Below, one piece after another: positions 6,774 to 14,880 of a stretch of DNA of 32,155 nucleotides. The notes beneath the pieces are model-generated. The model saw only the letters and a program-made list of their open reading frames with translations. It ran no database searches and was not told the origin of the DNA. The DNA comes from JAAZMA01 sp964564325. GTDB taxonomy: Bacteria; Bacillota; Clostridia; Tissierellales; Tepidimicrobiaceae. Within the stretch, counting starts at the first letter, position 1. Each line of letters starts with the position of its first letter. The position numbers were made by a program, and so were the translations under genes. The stretch lies in the NCBI GenBank assembly GCA_964564325.1, contig CAZMBD010000009.1:1-32155 (forward strand), read 5' to 3'.

Positions 6774-7517
6774 TTAATTCCCCTCTAATTCATCTAATAT
6801 GGCTTCTAAAACATCTCCTGCACTACCTTCGATTTTAACCTCAGCAAAATCATCCATAACGGTATAACCCTTATTAATAATTATAAGCTTATTTGCTATT
6901 TGAGGTAAATAATTTACTGGAGCCACCATAAGGCTTGAACCTATCACTATTAATAAATTACTATTTTCCACCTCTCTAAAAGCTATATTAAAAGCATCCG
7001 GTAGCATATCTCCAAATAAAATAACATCTGGCCTTAATATTCCTCCACAAATATTACATTTTGGTGGTATCTCGTTATTATTAACTTTCCCAGTCAATAT
7101 ATTTATATCTACAGTATGTCCACAATTCATACAAAAAGCTTCCCTAGTATTCCCATGAACCTCTAGTATATAATTAGAACCTGCCTTATGATGAAGATTG
7201 TCAATATTTTGAGTAATAATTCCATCTATAAAGCCAAGGCTTTCCATCTCAGCTAAAATATTATGTCCCTTATTTGGATTAGCATCCATCATTCCTAATA
7301 AAATATTAAAACCTTCTTTATAAAATCTTTCAGGTTCATTATAAAGTACTGTAGTAGATAAAACCTCCATAGGATCTGTGTTTTCCCATAACCCTGTGTC
7401 AGGAGATCTAAAATCTGGTATACCACTTTCTGTAGATATACCTGCCCCAGTTAAAACCATAGTTTTGTTTGAATTTCTAATTAATTCACTAGCCTTTCTA
7501 ATCTTTTCAAAATTCAC
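6774..7517 (-). CDS. Sir2-family NAD-dependent protein deacylase
   Basis: A 247-residue sirtuin that removes acyl groups from lysines using NAD+. It has GAGISTESGIPDFRS (24-38) for NAD binding, TQNIDNLHH (102-110), the catalytic histidine H121 in EVHGN, and a zinc site of C129/C132 with C154/C157. The length is usual for the bacterial CobB/SrtN type. The start is GTG 7517 behind AGGAGG; an ATG two bases further upstream is in another frame and is followed at once by TGA. The ribosome site directly follows the stop of the spore protein gene, suggesting translational coupling. A methyltransferase follows. Confidence 0.95.
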   Translation of the reverse strand: MNFEKIRKASELIRNSNKTMVLTGAGISTESGIPDFRSPDTGLWENTDPMEVLSTTVLYNEPERFYKEGFNILLGMMDANPNKGHNILAEMESLGFIDGIITQNIDNLHHKAGSNYILEVHGNTREAFCMNCGHTVDINILTGKVNNNEIPPKCNICGGILRPDVILFGDMLPDAFNIAFREVENSNLLIVIGSSLMVAPVNYLPQIANKLIIINKGYTVMDDFAEVKIEGSAGDVLEAILDELEGN

Positions 7518-7529
7518 ATTTTTGCCTCC

Positions 7530-7709
7530 TCAATGTCTTTCTTCTATTTCTTTTTTTCTAATTCTAACTAATCCACCTATTTTCCCCGATTCTTTAGCTG
7601 TTAAACCTCCCCAGCCTACCTCTTCTATTTTATCTATTAAACCTAGTTCCTCAGCTATTTCATATTTAAGTCTATACTCTAATTTGTCTTTATCTTTCTT
7701 ATCTTTCAT
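7530..7709 (-). CDS. Small acid-soluble spore protein, alpha/beta-type (SspF-like)
   Basis: A 59-residue ORF. The core is LKYEIAEELGLIDKIEEVGW followed by GGLTAKESGKIGGLVRIRKK, which resembles the SspF-like branch of alpha/beta-type spore proteins that coat and protect spore DNA. The N-terminus is highly charged (MKDKKDKDK). GGGAGG stands 7-8 bases before ATG 7709. It is the first gene of an operon with a sirtuin and a methyltransferase. A forespore (sigma-G) promoter would be expected; I could not identify one convincingly. Confidence 0.85.
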   Translation of the reverse strand: MKDKKDKDKLEYRLKYEIAEELGLIDKIEEVGWGGLTAKESGKIGGLVRIRKKEIEERH

Positions 7710-7884
7710 ACAAAATCCCTCCCGAAATTATTATTAGGAAGAAATGCTTTTTTTATTCTTATCTTGTTACTTCTTTACACAACATTTTATCTTTTTTTTA
7801 GAGTAAAATCAAATATACTCTTCTATTAATCTATATTATGTTATATTATATATAGTAAAGATATTTAGGAGGTGTTTTAATAAT

Positions 7885-8871
7885 ATGGTCAATATTGGTG
7901 TTGTAGGTGCAACAGGTATGGTTGGAAGAAATTTTTTGAAGATAATGGAAGAAAGAAATTTTCCTGTTGATAAATTATATCTTTTTGCATCTAGTAAGTC
8001 TCAAGGGACTATAATAGAATATAATAATAAAGAATATAAAGTTGAAGAATTAAATGAAAATTCTTTTGATAAACCACTAGACATTATTTTATTCTCAGCT
8101 GGTGGTAATATCAGTAAAAAATATGCACCTATTGCAAAAAATAAAGGGATTATAGTAATAGATAATAGCTCTGCTTGGAGAATGATAGACACAGTACCTT
8201 TAGTCATTCCAGAGGTAAATCCTGAAGCAATTGATAATCATCAAGGAATTATCTCCAATCCAAATTGTTCTACTATACAATCAGTTATCCCATTAAAACC
8301 TTTGAAAGATAAATATGGATTAAAAAGAGTAGTTTTCTCAACCTATCAAGCTGTTTCTGGCTCTGGTGTTGGGGGACTAGAGGATTTGGAAAAGGGTATT
8401 GAAAAACCATCTTATCACAATAAATATCCTTATCCTATTGCTTATAATGTATTACCACATATAGATGATTTCTTAGATAATGGTTATACAAAAGAAGAAA
8501 TGAAAATGATAGAAGAAACTAAAAAAATATTAAATGATGATAATGTTAAAATAACTGCTACTACAGTTCGAGTTCCTGTTAGACATGGACATTCAGTATC
8601 AGCAAATATAGAATTAGAAAAAAGTTTTGATTTAGAAGATATATTTGAGCTTTTTAGAAATAGTAAGGGTATAGAATTATTAGATGATATTAATAATAAT
8701 TTATATCCTATGCCTATTATTGCAGAGGGAACAGATAAAGTTTATGTAGGTAGAATTAGAAGAGATTATAGTCTAGAAAACGGATTAAATATTTGGATTG
8801 TTGCAGATAATAGCCGTAAAGGTGCTGCTACCAATACAATTCAAATAGCAGAGCTATTATTAAATAAATAA
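7885..8871 (+). CDS. asd: Aspartate-semialdehyde dehydrogenase
   Basis: Reduces aspartyl phosphate to aspartate semialdehyde with NADPH, the branch point to lysine/diaminopimelate, threonine and methionine. 328 residues, the normal length. The NADP-binding loop GATGMVG is at 8-14, and the catalytic cysteine C128 is in SNPNCSTIQ. RVPVRHGHS near residue 233 contributes the basic substrate-binding residues. First gene of asd-dapA-dapB, with dapA starting 12 bases after the stop. AGGAGG lies upstream of the ATG. The 175-base gap before it (from 7710) shows no lysine riboswitch and no clear -35 box. Confidence 0.96.
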   Translation: MVNIGVVGATGMVGRNFLKIMEERNFPVDKLYLFASSKSQGTIIEYNNKEYKVEELNENSFDKPLDIILFSAGGNISKKYAPIAKNKGIIVIDNSSAWRMIDTVPLVIPEVNPEAIDNHQGIISNPNCSTIQSVIPLKPLKDKYGLKRVVFSTYQAVSGSGVGGLEDLEKGIEKPSYHNKYPYPIAYNVLPHIDDFLDNGYTKEEMKMIEETKKILNDDNVKITATTVRVPVRHGHSVSANIELEKSFDLEDIFELFRNSKGIELLDDINNNLYPMPIIAEGTDKVYVGRIRRDYSLENGLNIWIVADNSRKGAATNTIQIAELLLNK

Positions 8872-8883
8872 GGGGGTATTTTT

Positions 8884-9759
8884 ATGTTTAAAGGATCAGG
8901 TGTTGCAATAGTTACACCTTTCAATGAAAAAGGCATTGATTTTCCTAAACTAGAGGAATTGTTAGAGTGGCATATTTCTGAAGGTACTGATGCTATTATA
9001 ATATGTGGTACTACAGGAGAATCAGCTACAATGACTGATGAAGAGCAAAAAGAAGCTATTAGATTTACTGTAGAAAAAGTAAATCGAAGAATTCCAGTAA
9101 TAGCAGGAACAGGTAGCAATAATACTCAACATTCTATTGAATTAAGTAAATATGCAGAAGAAGCTGGAGCAGATGGATTGCTTATAGTTACACCTTATTA
9201 TAATAAAACTACACAAGAGGGTTTAATAAAGCATTATGAAGCTATTGCAAATGAAGTAAATATACCAATTATCGTCTATAATGTACCAGGTAGAACTGGA
9301 CTAAATGTACTTCCACAAACCATACTTGAACTGTCCAAGCACCCTAATATTAAGGGAGTAAAAGAAGCTTCTGGTAATATAGCTCAAGTAGCAGAAATTG
9401 CAAGACTTGTACCAGAAAATTTCTATATCTATTCTGGAAACGATGATATGGTAGTCCCTCTACTATCTTTAGGAGGCCATGGTGTCATATCTGTTGTTGC
9501 AAACATTTTACCTAAGGACACTCACAATATGGTTCAATATTTCTTAGATGGAGATTTAGAATCTGCTAAAGAACTTCAACTTAAAATGAAGCCTCTAATT
9601 GATGCATTGTTTATAGAAGTAAATCCTATTCCTATAAAAGAAGCTATGAATATATTGGGAATGAAAGTTGGAGATTGTAGACTACCACTTATATCTATGA
9701 GTGAAAAAAATAAAGCTAAACTAGAAGAAGAAATAAAACAATATGGCGTAGAAATTTAG
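8884..9759 (+). CDS. dapA: 4-hydroxy-tetrahydrodipicolinate synthase
   Basis: Condenses pyruvate with aspartate semialdehyde, the first committed step to diaminopimelate and lysine, and in spore-formers to dipicolinate. 291 residues. GTTGES is at 42-47, the catalytic tyrosine Y132 is in VYNVPGRTG, and the Schiff-base lysine K160 is in GVKEASGN. AGGGGGT stands before ATG 8884. Middle gene of the operon, 11 bases before dapB. Confidence 0.97.
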   Translation: MFKGSGVAIVTPFNEKGIDFPKLEELLEWHISEGTDAIIICGTTGESATMTDEEQKEAIRFTVEKVNRRIPVIAGTGSNNTQHSIELSKYAEEAGADGLLIVTPYYNKTTQEGLIKHYEAIANEVNIPIIVYNVPGRTGLNVLPQTILELSKHPNIKGVKEASGNIAQVAEIARLVPENFYIYSGNDDMVVPLLSLGGHGVISVVANILPKDTHNMVQYFLDGDLESAKELQLKMKPLIDALFIEVNPIPIKEAMNILGMKVGDCRLPLISMSEKNKAKLEEEIKQYGVEI

Positions 9760-9770
9760 GAGGTAATACT

Positions 9771-10526
9771 ATGCTAAATATAATTGTTAATGGATACTTA
9801 GGCCAAATGGGTCAAGTCGTTTCTAATTTAATTAAAACTCAAGATGATATGCATTTAGTTGCAGGTATAGATAAAAATGCTAAATCTTATGAATGTGGAA
9901 TTGACCTATATGAAAATATATCAGATTTTAAAGGAGAATGTAATGTAATAATTGATTTTTCTAATCCGTCTGCACTGGATGAACTTTTGGAATATGCTAT
10001 GGCTAATAATACTGCATTGGTTATTGGAACCACAGCTTATGAAGAAAAGGAATTTTCCAAATTAGAAGAAGCAGCAAAAAAAATACCTATATTTTATTCT
10101 GCTAATATGTCACTAGGTATAAATCTTCTATTGTCCTTAGCTGCAAAAACTGCTGCTGTATTAGGTGAGAATTTTGATGTTGAAATAATTGAAAAACACC
10201 ATAACAAAAAGATAGATGCACCTAGTGGAACTGCATATATGATTGCTAATAAAATCAATGAAGAATTTGGTAATAATAAAGTATATACCTTTGGAAGACA
10301 TACTAAAACTAATAGAAGATCCCCCAATGAAATAGGAATTCATGCCATTCGTGGAGGTACTATTGTTGGAGAACATTCTGTAATATTTGCTGGATTAGAT
10401 GAAACAATTGAAATAGAACATCGTGCTACATCTAAAAATGTCTTTGCTAAGGGTGCCTTAGAAGCTGCTAAATTCATAGTTACAAAAAACAATGGATTGT
10501 ATAATATGAACGATTTAATAAAATAA
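9771..10526 (+). CDS. dapB: 4-hydroxy-tetrahydrodipicolinate reductase
   Basis: NAD(P)H-dependent reductase acting after DapA. 251 residues, typical for the family. A nucleotide-binding loop GYLGQMG is at 8-14, and the signature EKHHNKKIDAPSGTA (141-155) holds the catalytic histidine and lysine. The ribosome site (TAGGAGGT) overlaps the dapA stop. Last gene of the operon, closed by the terminator at 10528-10561. Later diaminopimelate genes are not in this window. Confidence 0.96.
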   Translation: MLNIIVNGYLGQMGQVVSNLIKTQDDMHLVAGIDKNAKSYECGIDLYENISDFKGECNVIIDFSNPSALDELLEYAMANNTALVIGTTAYEEKEFSKLEEAAKKIPIFYSANMSLGINLLLSLAAKTAAVLGENFDVEIIEKHHNKKIDAPSGTAYMIANKINEEFGNNKVYTFGRHTKTNRRSPNEIGIHAIRGGTIVGEHSVIFAGLDETIEIEHRATSKNVFAKGALEAAKFIVTKNNGLYNMNDLIK

Positions 10527-10527
10527 T

Positions 10528-10561
10528 AAAAAGCTACAGGATTATCCTGTAGCTTTTTATT
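10528..10561 (+). terminator. Bidirectional terminator between dapB and hpt
   Basis: A 14-bp perfect stem AAAAAGCTACAGGA/TCCTGTAGCTTTTT (10528-10541 with 10545-10558), flanked by A and T runs, so it can serve both converging genes. The hpt stop codon lies within its left T/A tail. Confidence 0.93.
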
Positions 10562-11084
10562 TGTCAAAAGTAAATATATATGGTATATTCCTATAAAAAT
10601 CACCATAATTAAGTCCATATCCTACTATAAAAACATCTGGTATTGTAAAACCTACATAATCTGGAATTATATCTGCCTCTCTTCTACTAGGCTTGTCTAA
10701 CATACAACAAGTTCTAATAGATTTTGGTTCTTTCATATTAATAAATTCAACGACCTTTTTCATAGTATGTCCAGAATCTATAATATCATCTATTATTAAA
10801 ACCTCTTTCCCCTTTATATCTGTTCGCACATCTGTGATTATCTCAACTATGCCTGAAGATGACTCCCGATGACCATAGGAAGAGGTAGTCATAAAATCTA
10901 CATTTACAGGGATGCTTATTTCCCTAACTAAATCCGCTGCAAAAATAAAACTTCCTCGAAGTAAAGATATTGCTATAATTTCTCCACCTTCATAGTCATT
11001 ACTTATTTCTTCACCTAATTCCTTAACTCTTTGAAAAATTTCTTCCCTACTGAATAGTACCTTCTCTTTTTTATTTGACTCCAT
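10557..11084 (-). CDS. hpt: Hypoxanthine phosphoribosyltransferase
   Basis: Purine salvage enzyme converting hypoxanthine (and guanine) with PRPP to IMP (and GMP). 175 residues. The PRPP-binding motif VLIIDDIIDSGHT is at 95-107, the flexible loop MTTSSYGH at 65-72, and the base-binding end DYVGFTIPD is seen near the C-terminus. GGGAGGAG precedes ATG 11084. It lies just downstream of a 47-codon membrane ORF whose stop is inside the ribosome-site region, suggesting coupled translation. Confidence 0.96.
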   Translation of the reverse strand: MESNKKEKVLFSREEIFQRVKELGEEISNDYEGGEIIAISLLRGSFIFAADLVREISIPVNVDFMTTSSYGHRESSSGIVEIITDVRTDIKGKEVLIIDDIIDSGHTMKKVVEFINMKEPKSIRTCCMLDKPSRREADIIPDYVGFTIPDVFIVGYGLNYGDFYRNIPYIFTFDK

Positions 11085-11087
11085 ATT

Positions 11088-11231
11088 CTATCTCCTCCCA
11101 TATGTATTATTTGAATTTCCTTTTAAAATTTCTTTTATTTCTATTACTTCCTTTAAAATTCTATTTATCGTATATTGAAGACTAATTAAAATAGTGAACC
11201 CCATAACAACAATTATAATCTTTATATCCAT
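11088..11231 (-). CDS. Small predicted membrane protein upstream of hpt
   Basis: A 47-codon ORF, MDIKIIIVVMGFTILISLQY at the start, that looks like one transmembrane helix (residues about 3-20). A charged, probably helical tail rich in E, I and K follows (NRILKEVIEIKEILKG). An AGGTGA-like ribosome site lies before ATG 11231. The stop is 3 bases from the hpt start. I do not recognise the family; the arrangement and codon pattern suggest a real gene, but it could be a translated leader. Confidence 0.5.
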   Translation of the reverse strand: MDIKIIIVVMGFTILISLQYTINRILKEVIEIKEILKGNSNNTYGRR

Positions 11232-11266
11232 TATCGTCACCTACAATTTAAGTATATTGTGTGTAG

Positions 11267-11295
11267 ATTATATCATATTTTTTTATTCTATTAAA
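11267..11295 (-). promoter_or_regulatory. Putative promoter of the hpt unit
   Basis: A perfect TATAAT (11267-11272) with a weak TTTAAT at -35 (11290-11295) and 17-bp spacing on the minus strand. It stands between the upstream terminator and the small ORF. Confidence 0.5.
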
Positions 11296-11325
11296 CAAAA
11301 ACAAAAATTAGATTTAATATAATTT

Positions 11326-11355
11326 AAAGAAACTAGTTAATTAACTAGTTTCTTT
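11326..11355 (-). terminator. Terminator-like palindrome after the SSB-like gene
   Basis: A 30-bp perfect palindrome of AAAGAAACTAGTTAA and its complement, directly after the stop at 11357. The downstream minus-strand sequence is A/T-rich without a pure T run. Confidence 0.65.
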
Positions 11356-11356
11356 A

Positions 11357-12019
11357 TTATTTTCCAAGTCTATTATTGTCATTTTCAACATACTCTAATT
11401 TAGATATAGAAACTTCATATGCAATTTTAGTTTCTATTCTATCCTCATCATGTTTTTTCTGATATTCTCTACTTTGAATTCTGCCCCAAAGTTTAATGTG
11501 ATCTCCTACTAATAATTTTTCACAAAATCTTGCATTTCTACCCCAAGCAATACAAGGTATGTAGTCAGATTTACCATAAGCTCTATTAACTGCTATAAGT
11601 AAATCAGCAATTTCTCTACCAAAAGGTGTAGTCCTATAAATTGAAGGTTTACATATATATCCATCTAAGAAAATTTTATTAGGTGCCTTTAAAAACTCTT
11701 TTATTTCTCCCTCCTCTTCTAATAATCTAATGTCTCTGGCGAAGATAGTCAAAACTAAGCGACTAGAATTATCTATATATCTATTATAAGAACGTAGTTG
11801 AGCCTGAATTTCTACATAGCTACCATAGATTAACTCCATATTAACTATCAATCTTTCAGATATTGTTACTGGCAAAATATCTACTGTATCACTTAGCCTT
11901 GGAACTTCCAAATAAAAATTATAAAACCCTTCTCCATACATTTCATGACTAAAATCTATTAATGATACTACCTTACCTATTATTTTTACAACATTTGTAT
12001 CCATAGCCTTATCCAGCAT
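11357..12019 (-). CDS. SSB-like protein with two OB-type domains
   Basis: A 220-residue protein. The second half is clearly SSB-like: a segment with DLLIAVNRAYGKSDYIPCIA followed by WGRNARFCEKLLVGDHIKLWGR matches the core of single-stranded DNA-binding proteins. The first half (KIIGKVVSLIDFSHEMYGEG, VEIQAQLRSYNRY, LVLTIFARDI) looks like another OB fold. It ends KLEYVENDNNRLGK and lacks the acidic DDDIPF-type tail of canonical SSB, so it is probably an auxiliary single-strand-binding protein rather than the essential Ssb. GGGGGAGG precedes ATG 12019. No replication or recombination genes adjoin it. Confidence 0.75.
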   Translation of the reverse strand: MLDKAMDTNVVKIIGKVVSLIDFSHEMYGEGFYNFYLEVPRLSDTVDILPVTISERLIVNMELIYGSYVEIQAQLRSYNRYIDNSSRLVLTIFARDIRLLEEEGEIKEFLKAPNKIFLDGYICKPSIYRTTPFGREIADLLIAVNRAYGKSDYIPCIAWGRNARFCEKLLVGDHIKLWGRIQSREYQKKHDEDRIETKIAYEVSISKLEYVENDNNRLGK

Positions 12020-12120
12020 AAATAATCCTCCCCCTTATTCTTACGTTTCTTATAATCTATAATTATATTTATTCTTTAAATACAATTAATATGATAAAGA
12101 TAACAAAATTTTTAATCTTT

Positions 12121-12891
12121 CTAGTCTATAGGCATCTGTCTCCCAGTATTATCCATATAAAAATTATCTCTATATATAAGCTGTGAAATTGGTACAATTT
12201 CATATCCGTCACTTTGTAATTTTTCAATTATTATAGGTAAATATTCTGAAATATATTTTGCATTATTATGAAACAAAACTATGGAACCATTTTTTACATT
12301 TCTAGTAACTCTATCTACTACTGGCTGTACACCCATTTCTTTCCAATCTAATGAATCCACATCCCATTGAATTACATAATATCCATTATCTCTGCAAAGA
12401 TTTATAAGTTTATTGTTATAATCTCCAAATGGAGGCCTAAATAATATGGGTTTTTCTCTTGTTAATTCTTTTATTTTATCTCCTGTAATATTTAATTCTC
12501 TTAAGATTTCTTCTTCCGACAATTTGGTCATATATGGATGATTTGTAGAATGATTGCCAATATCATGCCCCCTTTTATATATTTCCTTTACATGTTCTGG
12601 ATATTTATCAACCCAAAATCCTACTAAAAAAAAGGTACTTTTTACATTATATTTATCTAATATATCTAAAATCTCTAGAGTGTAGTCATCTCCCCAAGCA
12701 GCATCAAAACTGATGGATAACTTGTTTTCTTTTGTATCTACACTATATATAGGTAATTCTTTTTTATTGGAAAAAACACCTACTATATTAGTATTTGTTT
12801 TAATTCCAGTATAAATAATAGAAATCGAAATAAGAAAAAATACAATTATTATTCTAAAAATAAAATTATTTTTCTTATATTGCTTTCCCAA
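12121..12891 (-). CDS. Polysaccharide deacetylase, PdaB-like
   Basis: A NodB-domain carbohydrate esterase (family 4) anchored by an N-terminal membrane helix (residues about 10-28) and facing outward. Motifs in order: FDAAWGDD (62-69, metal and catalytic aspartates), HSTNH (114-118, metal histidines), RPPFGDYN (152-159), WDVDSLDW (176-183), LFHNNAK near residue 208. The FDAAWG form resembles PdaB, a spore-cortex-related deacetylase of Bacillus; sporulation here is an inference. The TTG at 12891 behind GGGAGGGG is the preferred start; the ATG at 12915 lies ahead of this ribosome site and lacks its own. Confidence 0.88.
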   Translation of the reverse strand: MGKQYKKNNFIFRIIIVFFLISISIIYTGIKTNTNIVGVFSNKKELPIYSVDTKENKLSISFDAAWGDDYTLEILDILDKYNVKSTFFLVGFWVDKYPEHVKEIYKRGHDIGNHSTNHPYMTKLSEEEILRELNITGDKIKELTREKPILFRPPFGDYNNKLINLCRDNGYYVIQWDVDSLDWKEMGVQPVVDRVTRNVKNGSIVLFHNNAKYISEYLPIIIEKLQSDGYEIVPISQLIYRDNFYMDNTGRQMPID

Positions 12892-13022
12892 TATATCCCC
12901 TCCCAAAAATACCATTAATATAATTTATTCTTTTATTTTTTTAATATTACAATTTTAAAATTTACCATTTATTGTTTCCATTGGTTAAACTTATAAGCAT
13001 ATTAAATTATATTTTAGGTTAT

Positions 13023-13029
13023 CATAATA
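13023..13029 (+). promoter_or_regulatory. Possible sigma-G/F -10 element of the SASP gene
   Basis: CATAATA matches the CATnnTA -10 of forespore sigma factors. A GCATA -35-like box lies upstream, but about 21 bp away, longer than usual. A hairpin CAACAAT/ATTGTTG follows in the presumed leader before the ribosome site. Confidence 0.35.
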
Positions 13030-13069
13030 ATACAACAATTAATATGTATTGTTGAAAAGGAGGGTAATT

Positions 13070-13273
13070 ATGGCCAATAACAATAGAATAGTTGTTCCAG
13101 AAGCAAGGCAGGCCCTAGACCAATTAAAACTAGAGATTGCCAATGAACTGGGAATAGACAATTATAATAATATAGATAAGGGCAATCTTCCCTCTAGGGT
13201 AAATGGATATGTTGGTGGTTATATGGTAAAAAGATTAGTTGAAACAGCTCAAAATCAAATGGCAAATAAATAA
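13070..13273 (+). CDS. Alpha/beta-type small acid-soluble spore protein
   Basis: A 67-residue spore DNA-coating protein. KLEIANELGI (around the site where the GPR protease cuts during germination) and VNGYVGGYMVKRLVETAQNQ are diagnostic of the family. These proteins saturate forespore DNA and protect it from UV and heat. ATG 13070 is preceded by AAGGAGGG; the in-frame upstream start at 13049 has none. Single gene, followed by a strong terminator. Confidence 0.95.
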   Translation: MANNNRIVVPEARQALDQLKLEIANELGIDNYNNIDKGNLPSRVNGYVGGYMVKRLVETAQNQMANK

Positions 13274-13279
13274 TTTTAA

Positions 13280-13312
13280 ATAGGCAAGTGGCTTTTCACT
13301 TGCCTTATTTAT
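13280..13312 (+). terminator. Terminator of the SASP gene
   Basis: AGGCAAGTG/CACTTGCCT hairpin (13282-13290 with 13297-13305, loop GCTTTT) followed by TATTTATA. A TATAAT at 13317-13322 just beyond could be the -10 of the next gene. Confidence 0.85.
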
Positions 13313-13359
13313 ATGGTATAATTTAATAAATTCTATAAAATATTTTAAGAGGTGCTATT

Positions 13360-13911
13360 ATGTTTGTTGAAAATACCGAAGAACTTGCCCAAAGTAAATT
13401 ATTATTATTATTTATTATTGATAAATCAAATACTCCATTAAGTAATGAAGAACTTACTGAGTTTATTTTGGAAAAGAATTATATGAATTATTTTTTAACT
13501 CAGCAATATTTATCAGAACTAGTTGAAACTGGATTTATCGAGTACCGCGAAGAAGATAATAAAAAAGTATATAAAATTCTAGATAAGGGAAAAGTAACTT
13601 TATCCTATTTTGAAGATAGATTGCCTATTAGTATAAAAAATGAAATCTTTATTAAATTTAAACAAACAAAAGAAGAGGAAAAATTAGCAGCAGAAATTGT
13701 AGGAGAATATTTTAAAAAGGATAATGGAGAATATCTAGTTAATTTGAAATTAATAGAGAATACAGAAACCTTATTTAGTTTATATTTAAATGTATCTACA
13801 GAAAAACAAGCTAAAAAGTTTTGTGAAATATGGAAGGCAAATACAGAATATATTTATATAAATGTATTTAATATGTTAGCAGGAGAAGATATAATTTCAA
13901 TTGAAAAATAA
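13360..13911 (+). CDS. DUF4364 family protein (winged-helix-like)
   Basis: A 183-residue protein matching the clostridial DUF4364 family, predicted to have an N-terminal winged-helix-like domain. Typical stretches are ELAQSKLLLLFIIDKSNTPL, FILEKNYMNYFLTQQYLSEL and VETGFIEYR (residues about 8-75). A regulatory DNA-binding role is plausible by fold but unproven. AAGAGGTG lies before ATG 13360. Its last 15 bases overlap the 3' end of the converging beta-propeller gene, with no terminator between them. Confidence 0.82.
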   Translation: MFVENTEELAQSKLLLLFIIDKSNTPLSNEELTEFILEKNYMNYFLTQQYLSELVETGFIEYREEDNKKVYKILDKGKVTLSYFEDRLPISIKNEIFIKFKQTKEEEKLAAEIVGEYFKKDNGEYLVNLKLIENTETLFSLYLNVSTEKQAKKFCEIWKANTEYIYINVFNMLAGEDIISIEK

Positions 13912-14805
13912 TATGCCATTTGGCTCCATACCTACCTTTATATCACAGATTATCCTATTGGTCTTCGTATCAAATAAGCTTAATGTATTAGTGGATATAT
14001 TGGTTATATAAATGGTTTCGTCTCCATCCCAAGCCAATTTATTAGGAAGCCCTAATAAATTAGTTTTACTTAATAAACTTCCTTTTTTTATATCCATCCT
14101 GTAGAGACAACCATTGCCAATATTTGTAGTAAATATAATTTCACTAGTATTTATTTTTAACATTGTATTAAATATTCCTCTAAGGTCTAAAATATTCTCT
14201 ATTTCTAAAGTTTCTAAATTCATAATAGAAATATTACTTTTATAAGAAAGGGAACCATTGGCATTAAATAATATATACATATGATTCCCTTCTAATATTA
14301 TTTTTAGTGGATTATTCTTAAGCCTTATAGTAGTACTTTCATTTTTAATTAAATCTATTTTACTTATACTACAATCATTGCTATTTGCTACATATATTTT
14401 CATATTAGTTTTATCTATTTCTATATCTGTAGGCTTATCGCCTACTGGTATACTTTCAATAAGGGAAAACTCCTCCACATTTATTACAGAAATAGAATTA
14501 GAATCTGTATTTACAATATAAAAATTATCTTTAAAATGTTTTATACAGCTAGGATAGCATCCTATATATAGGATATCTATTAGTTCTTTTGTATCTATAT
14601 TGATTTTATACAGAGAATTATCATATATATTTGTACAATATACTAAATTACTTTCCGTATCTATTAGTTCATAAGGTCCAATAGGAGAATTGTTTTTAAT
14701 AGACTTTAAATCTAAAATATCTATTATTTCTCTATTTTTACTATCTAAAAGTGTTAATGTATCATCTCCAGTATTAGCGATTATTATTTTTCCTTTTGAT
14801 TTCAA
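13897..14805 (-). CDS. YVTN/YncE-like beta-propeller protein
   Basis: About 302 residues built from repeated blades: GKIIIANTGDDTLTLLDSKN, NFYIVNTDSNSISVINVEEF, KIYVANSNDCSISKIDL and ETIYITNISTNTLSLFDTKT, with connecting IPVGDKPTDIEID and IKVGMEPNGILF. These are characteristic of 40-residue YVTN propeller repeats; about seven blades fit the length. No signal peptide is seen, so it is probably cytoplasmic or a spore-associated protein, but no function is known. TTG 14805 has GGAGGTGG upstream; the longer ATG at 14826 does not. The C-terminus overlaps the converging DUF4364 gene. Confidence 0.8.
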   Translation of the reverse strand: MKSKGKIIIANTGDDTLTLLDSKNREIIDILDLKSIKNNSPIGPYELIDTESNLVYCTNIYDNSLYKINIDTKELIDILYIGCYPSCIKHFKDNFYIVNTDSNSISVINVEEFSLIESIPVGDKPTDIEIDKTNMKIYVANSNDCSISKIDLIKNESTTIRLKNNPLKIILEGNHMYILFNANGSLSYKSNISIMNLETLEIENILDLRGIFNTMLKINTSEIIFTTNIGNGCLYRMDIKKGSLLSKTNLLGLPNKLAWDGDETIYITNISTNTLSLFDTKTNRIICDIKVGMEPNGILFFN

Positions 14806-14880
14806 TATTCCACCTCCGTCCTCCATATATAAACTATATAAGTTAATTTATGCTTTATAGAGGATTAAGGTGATACAATT

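Noticed and set aside
7710..7884. A lysine riboswitch upstream of asd-dapA-dapB
   Set aside because: The gap is short, A/T-rich and has none of the conserved L-box blocks or a terminator hairpin.
12921..13048. A gene or RNA in the gap between the deacetylase and the SASP gene
   Set aside because: No ORF with a ribosome site and no clear conserved structure apart from the possible -10 element; it is simply A/T-rich promoter DNA.
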